From an uncultured Brachyspira sp. (GTDB lineage Bacteria; Spirochaetota; Brachyspiria; Brachyspirales; Brachyspiraceae), in the NCBI RefSeq assembly GCF_910588665.1, contig NZ_CAJUPR010000010.1:24935-88934 (forward strand): 64,000 nt of DNA, written 5' to 3'. Below are positions 18,229 through 28,397 of this stretch, in pieces; the stretch's first letter is position 1; each line of letters begins with the position of its first letter. The notes beneath the pieces were generated by a model. It saw only the letters and a program-made list of their open reading frames with translations. It searched no databases and had not been told where the DNA came from. The position numbers were made by a program, and so were the translations under genes.

Positions 18229-18700
18229 GCATTACCTCCGTAACTTAATTAAGCATATTAAATAGTATATAAACTTTATCGGATAAATATTTAATAAAGA
18301 AGCTTTTTTTAAAAAAATAAAAAATTACTTTAATTATTGCTAGGTTTTTATTTTTTAATTTTATTTCTTCTTGATTTTTCTTTTCTTCTCTTTTTTTTGC
18401 TAAAATAAAAAGTAAATAATGATTTATCATCATAAGTTTTATAAACTGTTTCACAAAATTAATTTTTTCATAAAATATTACTCCTAAATTTTTTAAGATT
18501 TTATTTATATTTATTTAACAATGAAGTTAAATCTTTAAAATAAATCTCCTAACATTTAATAATATAAAAGTATACACAATAAATTATTATTGTCTATTAA
18601 AAATATTATTAAAATTATAATGAATTTATATCAAATATAATGACATATTTAATTTATATGAAAAAAATAAACAATATGTAAAATATGTATTATATTATTT
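18229..18700. other. Gap upstream of rbr with a possible small frame-disrupted ORF
   Basis: About 470 bases of very AT-rich DNA. On the minus strand an AGGAG at 18486-18482 precedes ATG at 18471, but that frame reads MKKLIL then stops. A GTG at 18454, overlapping that stop, opens a 69-codon frame down to 18245. One extra A in the A6 tract (18463-18468) would join them into a single small protein starting MKKINF. It may be a decayed or frame-dependent small gene or just chance. The rbr promoter must also lie here. Nothing else was recognised. Confidence 0.3.
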
Positions 18701-20728
18701 TTAATAACCTCTGCTTATTGCCAATACCACCTCTTTAGCTATTGCTCTGCCCGATAATTTAGCTACTTTATTAGCGTCTTTAATGTTTCCCGCATTTACA
18801 GTAATACCGCTTATATTAATAACAGGATTATTATTATTTATACTGTTTTTTAATTGCTGGCTTTGTATATACTCCCATTGCTTAGTTTCATTGTGATTTA
18901 ATATTCTCTCGCCCTGAGAAGCCCATACTAAAGTTTTATCGGTGTTATTAGGGCTGCTTCCTATAAGATTTTTAAAATACTGCTCGTTAGAGCTAGGCAC
19001 ATAACCGCCAGATGAAAAGCTAGGTATTTCAGGAAGAGGCGTCATTGCTATAGCCGCTATCTGCCCTGCGGCTGCCGCAGTTACTAAACCTACATACAAA
19101 GGTACCAATACAGGAGGAAAAGCCGAACCTGCCGCTGCTGCCTGAGCAATACTGCTTGCTAATGCTACAGTGGCATTAAATATTCCTGCTGCCTTATCCA
19201 TTACAGCTTGTTTTCTTTGCAGCTGCGCTTTTTTTATCGCCGCCTGTCTTTCTGCCTCTTCCTTAGCTAGCTGCGCTTCTTCCTCTCTTATTCTCTGCTG
19301 TTCTTCAGCCTCTTCCTGTGCCTGTCTGTTGGCTTCCAATGCCTGCTGTTCTTCTTCCAATTTATTTTCTAATGCCTCTCTCTGCTCCTGATATTTCAGA
19401 TAAACCTCTTCGGTTTCATGCTCTCCGAGTTCCTCGTTTAATTCGGTTATTCGCTCCCTTATCTTTTCAATATTCTTTTCTCTGTCCTCTTCGGCCTTTT
19501 GTAAATCCTCCATTTGTTTTTCATATGCTTTTGTCTGCTTGTCAAGATTATCTTCTATAGCCTTAAGCTGCTTATCAAGACTGTCTTGTACTTTTTCTAA
19601 ATTGTTATCCCACATTTCAGACCATATATTTGCTATAGAGTTAATAGCGTTCTGCGCATGTCCTAATATGCTTTGCCAGCTTTCCGCCAGTGCTTCGGAA
19701 ATAGTTTTATCTTTAAAATTACTGAGCCTAGCCTCAGTATCTGCTATATCCTTATATAATGCGTCTAATTCTTCGGCTCTTGCATCCTGCTCCTCTTGGC
19801 TTAAAAGAAGTATTTCTCTTACTTTTCTTTTCTGCTCCTGAAGTCTGTCATTAAGATATTTTTTTTCATTTTCTAAAAGCATTTGATTTTTTTCTTTTTC
19901 GTCATCTATAGTATTGCTTATTATTTTTTTATTCGCCTCATATTCTTTTTCTATCCTTTTTATATTATCCTCTTCCTTCTTCCTTTTATTCAAGGCATCA
20001 AGCTTGTTTTTGCTTTCTGCAGCTATTTTTACTAATTTATTTAAATATGTTTTTTCTGCTTCAGTCTGATTTTTACCCTCCTTATTAAGATTAATATACA
20101 ATTCTTCGGCAAGATTTAATTTTTTGCTGTAATATTCCTTATCCAGTTCTTCAAGCTCTTCATTTTTCTTTTCTTCGTCTTCTGCTGTCTTGTTAATAAG
20201 CTGTTTCTGCAGTTTATATCTTTCTTCAAGCTCTGCTAATTTATCTTTATCGGCTTCGGCTCCCTGCTTTACAGCCTCATTATATTCATTCTGCTTTTCA
20301 ATATTTTTTCCTAAAAATCTATTTTGTATTTGCAGTGCTGCGGCAGTTATTTTATCTGATTTTTTTCCCGCTTCATTAAAATCTTCAAGTGCTTTGTTAT
20401 AGTCTTTAAGCGCTTTGTTATATTCTTCCTGCATCATTTTATTTTTTGTTTCATCTATTTTTTGTCCCCCATTCCATATATCATCATAGTAATAAGTATA
20501 AGATGCATTTTTCTTTTTCTCTTGTAAGTTTTTTTCCGCCTCGTCTAAAGCCTGCTTTCTAGCCTCAACTAATTTTTTTGCCTCTTCAGATAATTTTTTA
20601 TTATTTATTGGTATAAAATGCACTGAGCCTACCCTCTCTATATCTCCGTTAGCTTTATCTATTGCTTCTAGTAAAGTAGGGAATGCTTCATTTATACCGA
20701 AGTTTTTTAATGAAAATATTTTAGTTCA
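18701..20728 (-). pseudogene. Phage tail tape-measure protein, 5'-truncated remnant
   Basis: A 640-codon frame from GTG 20623, but the same frame stays open upstream to the stop at 20728-20726 with no start codon, so the gene has lost its 5' end. The visible protein has a long charged coiled coil (about 1-455, rich in E, K, Q and A), a hydrophobic stretch (VALASSIAQAAAAG and LVTAAAAGQIAAIA), then a glycine/serine segment FSSGGYVP and WASQGERILNHNET. The last matches the GEyVln-type motif near the end of tape-measure proteins. These proteins set tail length and thread DNA through the tail. No other tail genes flank it, so it looks like a prophage scar. Confidence 0.75.
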
Positions 20729-20822
20729 GGAATTAAAACTGGTTCTTAAGCTAAAAGAGATACCATTAGATAATACTAATACGCTTATAACAAATAAAGC
20801 AAATATAATAAGCATTAAATAA
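20700..20822 (+). pseudogene. 3' end of an unidentified gene next to the phage scar
   Basis: Plus-strand open frame with no start codon, abutting the truncated end of the tape-measure remnant and ending at TAA 20820-20822. The last residues read KLKEIPLDNTNTLI then TNKANIISIK. It looks like a gene terminus left by a deletion or rearrangement, but the parent protein was not recognised and the run is short enough to be chance. Confidence 0.25.
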
Positions 20823-20886
20823 ATTAGAGAAAGAAATCAAACAATAATATATAATACAGAATAATAAAATTATAATTTAAATACTA

Positions 20887-20914
20887 TTGACTGTATTAGT
20901 ATATGATATATAAT
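20887..20914 (+). promoter_or_regulatory. Sigma70-type promoter for the peptide-binding lipoprotein gene
   Basis: TTGACT at 20887-20892 and TATAAT at 20909-20914 with 16-base spacing, ending 28 bases before the ATG at 20943. TTAGGAG follows as the ribosome site. Confidence 0.6.
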
Positions 20915-20942
20915 TTTTATTTATAATTTAGGAGTATATAAA

Positions 20943-22547
20943 ATGAAAACAAAAATATTCATATTATTTATTGCAATAATGACATTTATTACTGCATCAT
21001 GCATATCAAACAAAACTGATAATAAAAATATTATTACTATTAATGCAGGATCGCCTCCGAAAACAATAGATCCAAGCTTAAATACTGCATTAGACGGATG
21101 CTATTATATAATTCATGCCTTTGAAGGATTAACTACAAAATCTAAAGAAGGAGAAATAATAGGAGGAGCCGCTGAAAACTGGGAAATATTGGATAACGGA
21201 ACTAAATATATATTTCATTTGAGAACTAATGCCAAATGGTCTGACGGAAAACCTGTTACAGCTTCAGATTTCGTATACAGCTGGAAAAGAGTAGTAGATC
21301 CTGCGGTAGGAAGCAAATACAGTTTCCAGCATGAACCTGTAAAAAATGCAAAATCTATAACGGCAGGAAAAATGCCTGTTGATAGCTTGGGAGTAAAAGC
21401 CGCAGACGATTATACTTTAGAAGTTATATTGGAGGCACCGACAGCTTACTTTTTGGATTTGGTTGCCTTTACAACTTTCTACCCTATAAGAAAAGATATA
21501 ATTGATAAATACGGAGATACTTGGAGTTTAAAAGCAGAAACTTATATAGGAAACGGTCCATTTAAAGCTTTGGAAATAAATCAAGATGAAAGCATAATTA
21601 TGGTAAAAAACACTAATTATTATAATATAGAAGAAGTTGTACCTGAAAAATTAAAATTTGTGCTTATGCAAAATGAAACTGCATCTGTTGCAGGAATAAA
21701 GGAAGGCTCTATAGACTTCTCAAGAATAATTCCCACACAGGATATAAAATCATTAATGAAAGAAGGCTTATTACAAATCAAACCTGTACTTGCATCATAT
21801 TTTTATTGTTTAAATGTAACAAATGAGGTATTAAGCGATATAAGAGTCCGCAAAGCTCTTGCACTAGCAATAGACAGAAATTATATAGTAGAGCAAGTTA
21901 CAAAAGGAGGAGAAACACCCGCTGATGCTTTTGTTCCTTACGGCATTAAAGATATTGAAGGAAATTTCAGAGAAAACGGAGGCGGATTCTTTGATATAAA
22001 CAAAGAAAATTATCAAAAAAATATAGAGGAAGCTAAAAGATTAATTGCTGAAGCAGGATATCCTGAGGGAAAAGGCTTCCCAGTATTTGAATTCAAATCG
22101 GATCCGGGATTTCATATAGCAGTATTTGAAGCCGTTCAGCAAATGTGGAAAGAACATTTAGGTATAGATACTAAAATAGTTCAGGAAGAATGGGCTGTAT
22201 TCTTACAAACAAGATATGATAAAAACTTAAGCTTATGCCGAGGCGGCTGGTTTGGTGATTTTAATGATCCTATAAATTTTTTAGGATTATATACAAGTTA
22301 TTCTCCGAACAATTACAGTTCCTACAGCAACGCTATGTACGATGCATACATACAAACAGCTCTTACTGCAGGAGATCAGAAAATAAGAATGGAAGCTATG
22401 CATAAGGCAGAAGAACTGCTTGTAAATAGTTTTGCAGTAATACCTATGTATTTTTACACAGAACCTTTGCTTATTAATCCCAAATTAAAAGATGTTTATT
22501 ATGATGCTTTATCTATGCATAAATTTACTTATGCCTATAAAGAATAA
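20943..22547 (+). CDS. Oligopeptide ABC transporter substrate-binding lipoprotein (OppA-like)
   Basis: Envelope-anchored peptide-binding protein of solute-binding family 5. The signal sequence MKTKIFILFIAIMTFITASC ends in a lipobox with C20 as the lipidation site. The 534-residue length and motifs are typical: PPKTIDPSL near 38-46, NAKWSDGKPVTASDFVYSW near 97-115, and IRVRKALALAIDRNYI near 300-315. No Opp permease or ATPase genes adjoin it, so it must use components encoded elsewhere; such orphan OppA paralogues are common in spirochaetes. It is monocistronic, with its own promoter. Confidence 0.9.
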   Translation: MKTKIFILFIAIMTFITASCISNKTDNKNIITINAGSPPKTIDPSLNTALDGCYYIIHAFEGLTTKSKEGEIIGGAAENWEILDNGTKYIFHLRTNAKWSDGKPVTASDFVYSWKRVVDPAVGSKYSFQHEPVKNAKSITAGKMPVDSLGVKAADDYTLEVILEAPTAYFLDLVAFTTFYPIRKDIIDKYGDTWSLKAETYIGNGPFKALEINQDESIIMVKNTNYYNIEEVVPEKLKFVLMQNETASVAGIKEGSIDFSRIIPTQDIKSLMKEGLLQIKPVLASYFYCLNVTNEVLSDIRVRKALALAIDRNYIVEQVTKGGETPADAFVPYGIKDIEGNFRENGGGFFDINKENYQKNIEEAKRLIAEAGYPEGKGFPVFEFKSDPGFHIAVFEAVQQMWKEHLGIDTKIVQEEWAVFLQTRYDKNLSLCRGGWFGDFNDPINFLGLYTSYSPNNYSSYSNAMYDAYIQTALTAGDQKIRMEAMHKAEELLVNSFAVIPMYFYTEPLLINPKLKDVYYDALSMHKFTYAYKE

Positions 22548-22724
22548 TAAAATAAAAGGCATTAATATTTTCAGAATTTTTAATTTTATTTTTTAATATA
22601 GCTGAAAATAAAAAAATATAAAAATATATAGACTATTTTTTTTATTTATAGTAATATATAAATGTTTTAATAATTAAATTTAATTTATTTAGGAATATAA
22701 GTTAATACAGCTTAAAGCATTATT

Positions 22725-23918
22725 ATGAGAATACTAATTGCCGTTACAAGTTCAATAGCCGCATACAAAATCCCAATGATGGTAAGTATGCTTAAAAAAC
22801 AAGGTCATGAAATAATCTGCGCCGTTACAAAAAATGCGCAGAATATGGTTGGAATTAAAGCTCTTGAAACTATGAGCAAAAATAAAGTAATAACGGATCT
22901 GTGGAATGAAGATGATGTTCTAAGGCACATTCATATCAATAAAGAAACGGATATAATGCTTATAGCTCCGGCTGATGCTAACATTATAGGAAAAATATCT
23001 AATGGTATATGCGATGATGCCGTAAGCACTATAGCATGCGCTTATACCAACAAAAAATATTTTGCTCCGGCTATGAACCCTTATATGTGGATTAATAAGG
23101 CAAATCAGAAAAATGTTAAATATATGATAGAAGAATTAGGATATGAATTAATAAGTCCTGAAAGCGGAGATATGGCTTGCAATGATGAGGGAGTCGGAAG
23201 AATGGCAAATATCGATTCTATAATTGAAACTATAACTTCAGGCACAGAAAAATATAATAATATTCATTTTACCATCACTTCAGGAGCCACAAGAGAATGG
23301 ATAGATCCGATAAGATACATAACTAATAATTCAAGCGGAAAAATGGGAGCTTCCATATATAAGGAAATATATGATAACGGAGGAATATCCACATATATAG
23401 AAGGACAGGTTGATGAATCTGTTACGGTTGGAAAGAATGATAAAAAAATTAAGATTGATACCGCAAAAGAATTGCAGGACAATGTATTAAAAGAACTTGA
23501 TAATACAGATATACTTATTATGTCTGCAGCGCCTTTAGATTTCAGACCTTCCGAATTTTCTGATAAAAAAATTAAAAAACAAAATATAGCCAGTATAGAA
23601 TTAACCGCAAATGAAGATATACTGGCTTCTTCAAAAGATAAAAAAAGAAGCTCATCTTTAATAGTATCTTTTGCCGCCGAAACTGCAGAAAATGATGAAG
23701 AGCTTAAAGAGTATGCCATAGATAAAATGAACAGAAAAAATGCTGATATGATAGTAGCTAATAAAATAAAGGACGCAATTGGAAAAGATACCAATAAAAT
23801 AACGATTTTCTTTAAAGATGGGAGATTTAAATCATACCCTATGCTTAGCAAAAGAGAATGCGCTAAAGAAATAGTGTATACAGCTGTTTGCGAATGGAAG
23901 AAAAAAAATAACATTTGA
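22725..23918 (+). CDS. coaBC: Bifunctional phosphopantothenoylcysteine decarboxylase/synthetase
   Basis: Catalyses two steps of coenzyme A synthesis. The CoaC half (1-170) is a flavoprotein with TSSIAAYK, the HIHI active-site region, PAMNPYMW and GDMACNDEGVGRM, whose cysteine matches the conserved catalytic-loop Cys. The CoaB half starts near 185 with ITSGATREWIDPIRYITN and ends near 395. 397 residues is the family length. It is followed closely by an ABC transporter operon. No 5' promoter was identified in the 177-base gap upstream, which is AT-rich. Confidence 0.95.
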   Translation: MRILIAVTSSIAAYKIPMMVSMLKKQGHEIICAVTKNAQNMVGIKALETMSKNKVITDLWNEDDVLRHIHINKETDIMLIAPADANIIGKISNGICDDAVSTIACAYTNKKYFAPAMNPYMWINKANQKNVKYMIEELGYELISPESGDMACNDEGVGRMANIDSIIETITSGTEKYNNIHFTITSGATREWIDPIRYITNNSSGKMGASIYKEIYDNGGISTYIEGQVDESVTVGKNDKKIKIDTAKELQDNVLKELDNTDILIMSAAPLDFRPSEFSDKKIKKQNIASIELTANEDILASSKDKKRSSSLIVSFAAETAENDEELKEYAIDKMNRKNADMIVANKIKDAIGKDTNKITIFFKDGRFKSYPMLSKRECAKEIVYTAVCEWKKKNNI

Positions 23919-23954
23919 TTGCTTATAAAAAATAATATTATAGGATTTTGTATA

Positions 23955-24662
23955 ATGAGTTATCTTTATGAAATAAAAGAAATTAGTAAAATATACGGAC
24001 ATGGAGGCAGCGCAACTCAGGCGCTTAAGTCTATTAATCTTACAATAGAAGAAGGAAAACTTACAGCCATATTGGGACCGAGCGGTTCAGGGAAAAGCAC
24101 GCTGCTTAATATCTTGGGTGCTTTGGATAAGCCTACTAATGGGCAGGTATTATTTTTGGGAGAGGATATATCAAATTACAGCAGTAAAAGATTAGCTAAA
24201 TTCAGAAGAGAAAATATAGGTTTTGTATTTCAAAGCTATAATTTGCTTCCCAATTTAACCGCTATAGAAAATGTGGAATTTTCTACAGAAATAACTGGAC
24301 TTTCAAGAGATAATGCAGAAGAGGCTTTGAAATTATTAGGACTTGAACAGAGAATAAAACATTATCCTACAGAATTATCTGGAGGAGAACAGCAAAGAGT
24401 AAGTATAGCGCGTGCAATAGCAAAAAAACCTAAAGTGGTATTATGCGATGAACCAACAGGCGCTTTGGACAATAAAACGGGAGTTATGGCTCTTAAAATA
24501 CTTAGGGATTTAAACAAAAATTTAGGAACAAGCATAGTATTAATAACTCATAGCAAGGAAATAGCCAAAATGGCGGATACTGTTGTAAAAATTTTAAGCG
24601 GAGAAGTATTAGACAAGTATGATGTGGATAATCCTCTAAATCCAGAGGATATAGAATGGTAA
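23955..24662 (+). CDS. ABC transporter ATP-binding protein (MacB/LolD type)
   Basis: ATPase subunit of a mechanotransmission-type ABC system. Motifs in order: Walker A GPSGSGKST near 38-46, Q-loop FVFQSYNLLPN, signature LSGGEQQRVSIARA, Walker B VVLCDEPTGALD, and the H-loop LITHSKE. I set the start at ATG 23955 (MSYLYEIKE, 235 residues) rather than the upstream TTG at 23919, which directly abuts the coaBC stop; AGGA lies before 23955. It pairs with the FtsX-type permease 38 bases downstream. Substrate unknown: lipoprotein export, antibiotic efflux or cell-envelope work are the family options. Confidence 0.92.
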   Translation: MSYLYEIKEISKIYGHGGSATQALKSINLTIEEGKLTAILGPSGSGKSTLLNILGALDKPTNGQVLFLGEDISNYSSKRLAKFRRENIGFVFQSYNLLPNLTAIENVEFSTEITGLSRDNAEEALKLLGLEQRIKHYPTELSGGEQQRVSIARAIAKKPKVVLCDEPTGALDNKTGVMALKILRDLNKNLGTSIVLITHSKEIAKMADTVVKILSGEVLDKYDVDNPLNPEDIEW

Positions 24663-24700
24663 ATATAAATAAAATAATTAATGGATAAAAATAAACAATT

Positions 24701-27019
24701 ATGAATATAAAAACTAAACTACTATTTAGAAAAATTAATAAACAGCTTGCAATATTTATATCAGCCGTATTTATAGTAACATTAGCAGTTCTTTTCTTTG
24801 TTGCTGTAAAAACCGTATACAGAGATTTTAAGCTATCAGCAGAAAATTATTTTAAAGAAAATATATTAGATGATTTAGCGTTATTCGGAACATTCAATAC
24901 TAATGATGTAGAAACTTTAAATAAAATTAAGGGTATTGATAAAGTTACTGCAAAACATAGATTTCAGGGAAAAATAGAAAACACTGATGCTATAATATAC
25001 GGAACTGATAATTCTGAAGATTCAATTAATAAGCCGTATATATACAAAGGAAAATCTAAAATTGAAACTAATGAAATAGCTATTAATAAAAATTTTGCGA
25101 ATGCTAATTCATTAAATATAGGAGATACCGTAAAAATAACTTTTAATGATGAAACAAACTCTTTTACTATAGCGGCTTTAGTGTCTTATCCGAATTATGT
25201 ATTTCTTTTTAAAGACGGTGCAAGTACAGCATCCAAGTCTAAAGATTTTGCTGTCATAGAAATAAATGAAGAGCATTTTAAGTATATGCCTTATAATTCA
25301 ATATATATAAAGTATTCGGAAAATGCCAATAAAAAAAATACTGAAAACTTAATAAGAACTAAATTAAAGCAAAAAATATTTTTCTTCACAGACAGAGAGC
25401 AGTCTGTCAATTATATGAATTATGAGCAGACATTGCTTCAAATAGATTCTTTTTCATATATCTGTCCTTCAATACTTCTTTTTATGGCTATACTTCTTCT
25501 GTATATCATACAAAGAAGAAATGTTGCAGTTGAAAGAAAGCAGATAGGCATAATTAAAGCAATAGGGCTTACGGATTTTTCTATAATGTTTATGTATATT
25601 AAATACTCTTTCTTAGTATCTTTTTTCGGAATACTTTTAGCTTTTATCTCAAATAAATTCCTGCTGCCTCCTATATTTAAAGCGCTTGGAAACATATTTG
25701 ATATGCCTAATTTTACATACAATGTCTATATAGATCTATGGATAATATCAGCATTAATCATGCTGCTTGTATGCGTATTTTCAAATCTATTGGCGGCTGT
25801 TTCAATATTAAAGCTTAATCCCGCTCAATCTATGAGAGGAGAACCTCCTAAAAGCGGCGGAAAAACTCTTATAGAAAAGTTTAAAATTTGGAATAAATTT
25901 TCCTTCAATACCAGATATGCAATTAAAAATGCCTCAAGAAGCAAAACCAGATATTTAGCATCTCTTTGGGGAATGTTTGCAGCTATAAGTATGACAATAT
26001 TTGCTCAGGGATTTAATAATTCTTTTGATTATTTTTTATATACGCTTTATGAAAAATTTGCATTATATGATGTTACCGCTACCGTAATACCTTCAAAATG
26101 GGAAGATAATTATGATATAACAACAAATGAAAGTGTAAAATATTATGATAAGGCGGCTATTTATCAATCAAGAATTTATCCTGCTTTTACTCATAACAAT
26201 GAAAGTTTGTATATACCAGCTTTAATATATCAGGAAGGTTTTTCATCTCTTAATATACCTAATAATGAAAATGCAGAAGATTCAATAATGCTGCCTAAAT
26301 ATTTATCTGAAAAGTTAAATATAAAAGAAAATGATTATATAGGAATAGAATTATATACTCTTGGAAACAGCATAACAAGAAGGGTAAAAGTAAGTAAATT
26401 TTCAGACCAGCAAGGTATGTTCTATATTTATATGGATAAAAACTTTGCAGAAAAAACTTTTGAGATTCAAGATGTTTATAATACCTTATTTATAAGCACA
26501 AAAACAAACACCTCCAGAGATGAAATAAAAGATATATTGGATGCAAGCAAAGAAGTATCATATTACAGTTTTAGAAATGATGAATATGAAGCTTATAAAA
26601 ATCAGATAGCCACTATATATTTATTAGTGCAGATACTCATATTCATTGCATTTTTACTTGGAGCCACATCTCTTTACGGAGTGGGAGTTATTACGCTTGC
26701 CACAAGAAGATACGAGTTTACGCTTCTTAAAGTTATGGGATACACCACTAAAGAAATTATGATTGCTTATTTAAAAGAAACAATAACACAGGTAATAATT
26801 GCAATTCCTTTAGGTATATCAGCAGGATATGGAATATTATATTTGGTAAAAAAACCATTTTCAAGCAAATTATTTTCATTTGTTCCGCATGTATACGAAT
26901 CAAGCTATATACTTGCAATAGCGCTTCTTATAGCTGTTATATCATTTGTATCAATTATAAGTGCGCATTATATAAATAAATTGGATATGGTGGAAGGATT
27001 AAAAGACAGAGAAGAATAA
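24701..27019 (+). CDS. ABC transporter permease with two FtsX domains
   Basis: A 772-residue membrane protein of the MacB/FtsX superfamily. The layout is an N-terminal membrane span (about 15-38), a large extracytoplasmic domain (about 40-245), three spans (about 250-370), then a second span near 415, a second periplasmic domain, and three C-terminal spans (about 640-760). The FtsX signatures show as RKQIGIIKAIGLTDFSI and RYEFTLLKVMGYTTKEI, one per half. It functions with the ATPase just upstream. This double-FtsX, no-coiled-coil form resembles bacterial export permeases of unknown cargo. No start ambiguity, though the ribosome site is weak. Confidence 0.88.
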   Translation: MNIKTKLLFRKINKQLAIFISAVFIVTLAVLFFVAVKTVYRDFKLSAENYFKENILDDLALFGTFNTNDVETLNKIKGIDKVTAKHRFQGKIENTDAIIYGTDNSEDSINKPYIYKGKSKIETNEIAINKNFANANSLNIGDTVKITFNDETNSFTIAALVSYPNYVFLFKDGASTASKSKDFAVIEINEEHFKYMPYNSIYIKYSENANKKNTENLIRTKLKQKIFFFTDREQSVNYMNYEQTLLQIDSFSYICPSILLFMAILLLYIIQRRNVAVERKQIGIIKAIGLTDFSIMFMYIKYSFLVSFFGILLAFISNKFLLPPIFKALGNIFDMPNFTYNVYIDLWIISALIMLLVCVFSNLLAAVSILKLNPAQSMRGEPPKSGGKTLIEKFKIWNKFSFNTRYAIKNASRSKTRYLASLWGMFAAISMTIFAQGFNNSFDYFLYTLYEKFALYDVTATVIPSKWEDNYDITTNESVKYYDKAAIYQSRIYPAFTHNNESLYIPALIYQEGFSSLNIPNNENAEDSIMLPKYLSEKLNIKENDYIGIELYTLGNSITRRVKVSKFSDQQGMFYIYMDKNFAEKTFEIQDVYNTLFISTKTNTSRDEIKDILDASKEVSYYSFRNDEYEAYKNQIATIYLLVQILIFIAFLLGATSLYGVGVITLATRRYEFTLLKVMGYTTKEIMIAYLKETITQVIIAIPLGISAGYGILYLVKKPFSSKLFSFVPHVYESSYILAIALLIAVISFVSIISAHYINKLDMVEGLKDREE

Positions 27020-27104
27020 AAAATATAAGAATAAAATATTTATAATTAAAAAGCATAATAAATATTTTTATAAAACAAATCTTTATAAAAGTTATAAAAA
27101 ATAC

Positions 27105-27132
27105 TTGACTTTTATTATCATTATAGTATAAT
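27105..27132 (+). promoter_or_regulatory. Promoter of the tRNA-Thr gene
   Basis: TTGACT at 27105-27110 and TATAAT at 27127-27132, spacing 16 bases, placing the expected transcript start a few bases before the mature tRNA 5' end at 27145. Confidence 0.7.
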
Positions 27133-27144
27133 AATAATCACTTC

Positions 27145-27217
27145 GCTGGTGTAGCTCAATTGGCAGAGCAGCTGATTTGTAATCAGCCGGTTGCGGGTTC
27201 AACTCCCATCACCAGCT
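27145..27217 (+). tRNA. tRNA-Thr (anticodon TGT)
   Basis: A complete 73-base cloverleaf: acceptor arms GCTGGTG and CACCAGC, D-arm with AGCTCAATTGGCAGAGC, anticodon stem GCTGA/TCAGC around loop TTTGTAA giving anticodon TGT (reads ACA), and T-arm GCGGGTTCAACTCCC region. Discriminator base T; the CCA end is not encoded. It stands alone between an ABC permease and a NeuB-like gene. Confidence 0.96.
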
Positions 27218-27303
27218 CATTTTTTATCCCGCCTTAAATAAAAATACTTATAATTAATATTTCGATAATAAATTATAATCTGTAAGTTTAGGAATAATAA
27301 TAT

Positions 27304-28338
27304 ATGTTTAAATTAAAAGATATAATTAATAAAAAAGGCGTATTTATAATAGCTGAGTCAGGATGCAATCATGAAGGAGATTTAAATACGGCAATAAAAC
27401 TTGTTCAGGAAGCGGCTAAATCTGGAGCTGATGCCGTAAAATTTCAAAGCTTTACTCAAAAAACTTTATTCGCTTCTAAAGAATATACAAAAACTTTAAA
27501 ATTAAAAGATAATGCTCTTGATGAAGTTGATAATATAGTATTTAAAAAAGAATGGTATAAACCTCTTATAAGAGAAGCTAAAAAAAATAAAATCATATTT
27601 ATAACTACTCCTTTCTCAATAGAATCTATAAACGATATAGTTAATTATGATATACCTATAATAAAAATAGCTTCAGGCGATATAGATAATATACCTCTTC
27701 TTAATGCTGCGGCAAAAACTAAAAAACCTGTTATAATATCCGCAGGATTGGCTTCAAATAAAGATATAAAAGAAGCTTTAAAAATATTAAAAAACAATGA
27801 AACTGCTATACTTCATTGTTCGGTAGAATACCCTACTCCGATTGAGAATGCAAGACTCAACAGAATATCCGTAATGAAAAAACTATTTAAAAACCATATA
27901 ATAGGATATTCGGATCATACAATAGGTATAGAAGCCCCTATTATTGCGGCTGGTTTGGGAGCAAAAATTATAGAGAAACATTTTACTGCATCTCCTGAAA
28001 AAAAGACGGGGGATCATATTATAAGCTTGGAAAAAAATTCTATGAATGAAATGATAAAATCAATTAAAAGCACATTAATAATGCTTGGAGGAGATTCGGC
28101 AGCTAAAAACGAACATATATTAAGCAGACAGGAAAAAAAAGAGCTTATATATGCCAAAAGAGGAATTTATCTAAATCATGCTATGCTTAAAGGAGAAGTT
28201 ATTACTGAAAAAGATTTAATTACTTTAAGACCCTGTATAGGAATAGCCGCTAAATATTATAAAAAAGTTGTAGGAAAGACTTTGAAAGTTGATAAAAAAT
28301 CAAATACCGCTTTGAGTTTCAAGGATTTAAAAAAATAA
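27304..28338 (+). CDS. NeuB/PseI-like nonulosonic acid synthase
   Basis: Condenses phosphoenolpyruvate with a hexosamine derivative to make a sialic-acid-like (nonulosonic) sugar. The 344-residue length fits. The TIM-barrel domain begins FIIAESGCNHEGDLNTA and has SGADAVKFQSF, IKIASGDIDNIPLL, HCSVEYPTP and GYSDHTIGIEAPI. A C-terminal SAF (antifreeze-like) domain (about 285-344) contains KRGIYLNHAML and GEVITEKDL. Which sugar it makes (sialic, pseudaminic or legionaminic acid) is not decidable here, and no CMP-transferase (NeuA) or other pathway gene is adjacent, which is unusual for this family. Confidence 0.85.
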   Translation: MFKLKDIINKKGVFIIAESGCNHEGDLNTAIKLVQEAAKSGADAVKFQSFTQKTLFASKEYTKTLKLKDNALDEVDNIVFKKEWYKPLIREAKKNKIIFITTPFSIESINDIVNYDIPIIKIASGDIDNIPLLNAAAKTKKPVIISAGLASNKDIKEALKILKNNETAILHCSVEYPTPIENARLNRISVMKKLFKNHIIGYSDHTIGIEAPIIAAGLGAKIIEKHFTASPEKKTGDHIISLEKNSMNEMIKSIKSTLIMLGGDSAAKNEHILSRQEKKELIYAKRGIYLNHAMLKGEVITEKDLITLRPCIGIAAKYYKKVVGKTLKVDKKSNTALSFKDLKK

Positions 28339-28397
28339 AATTTTTATTCATTTTATAGATAATTAAAGTTATTATTGTTTTTTATATAAAATGCAAT

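Noticed and set aside
23919..23954. TTG at 23919 as start of the ABC ATPase
   Set aside because: It adds 12 residues lacking family similarity; ATG 23955 has an AGGA site and gives the usual N-terminus.
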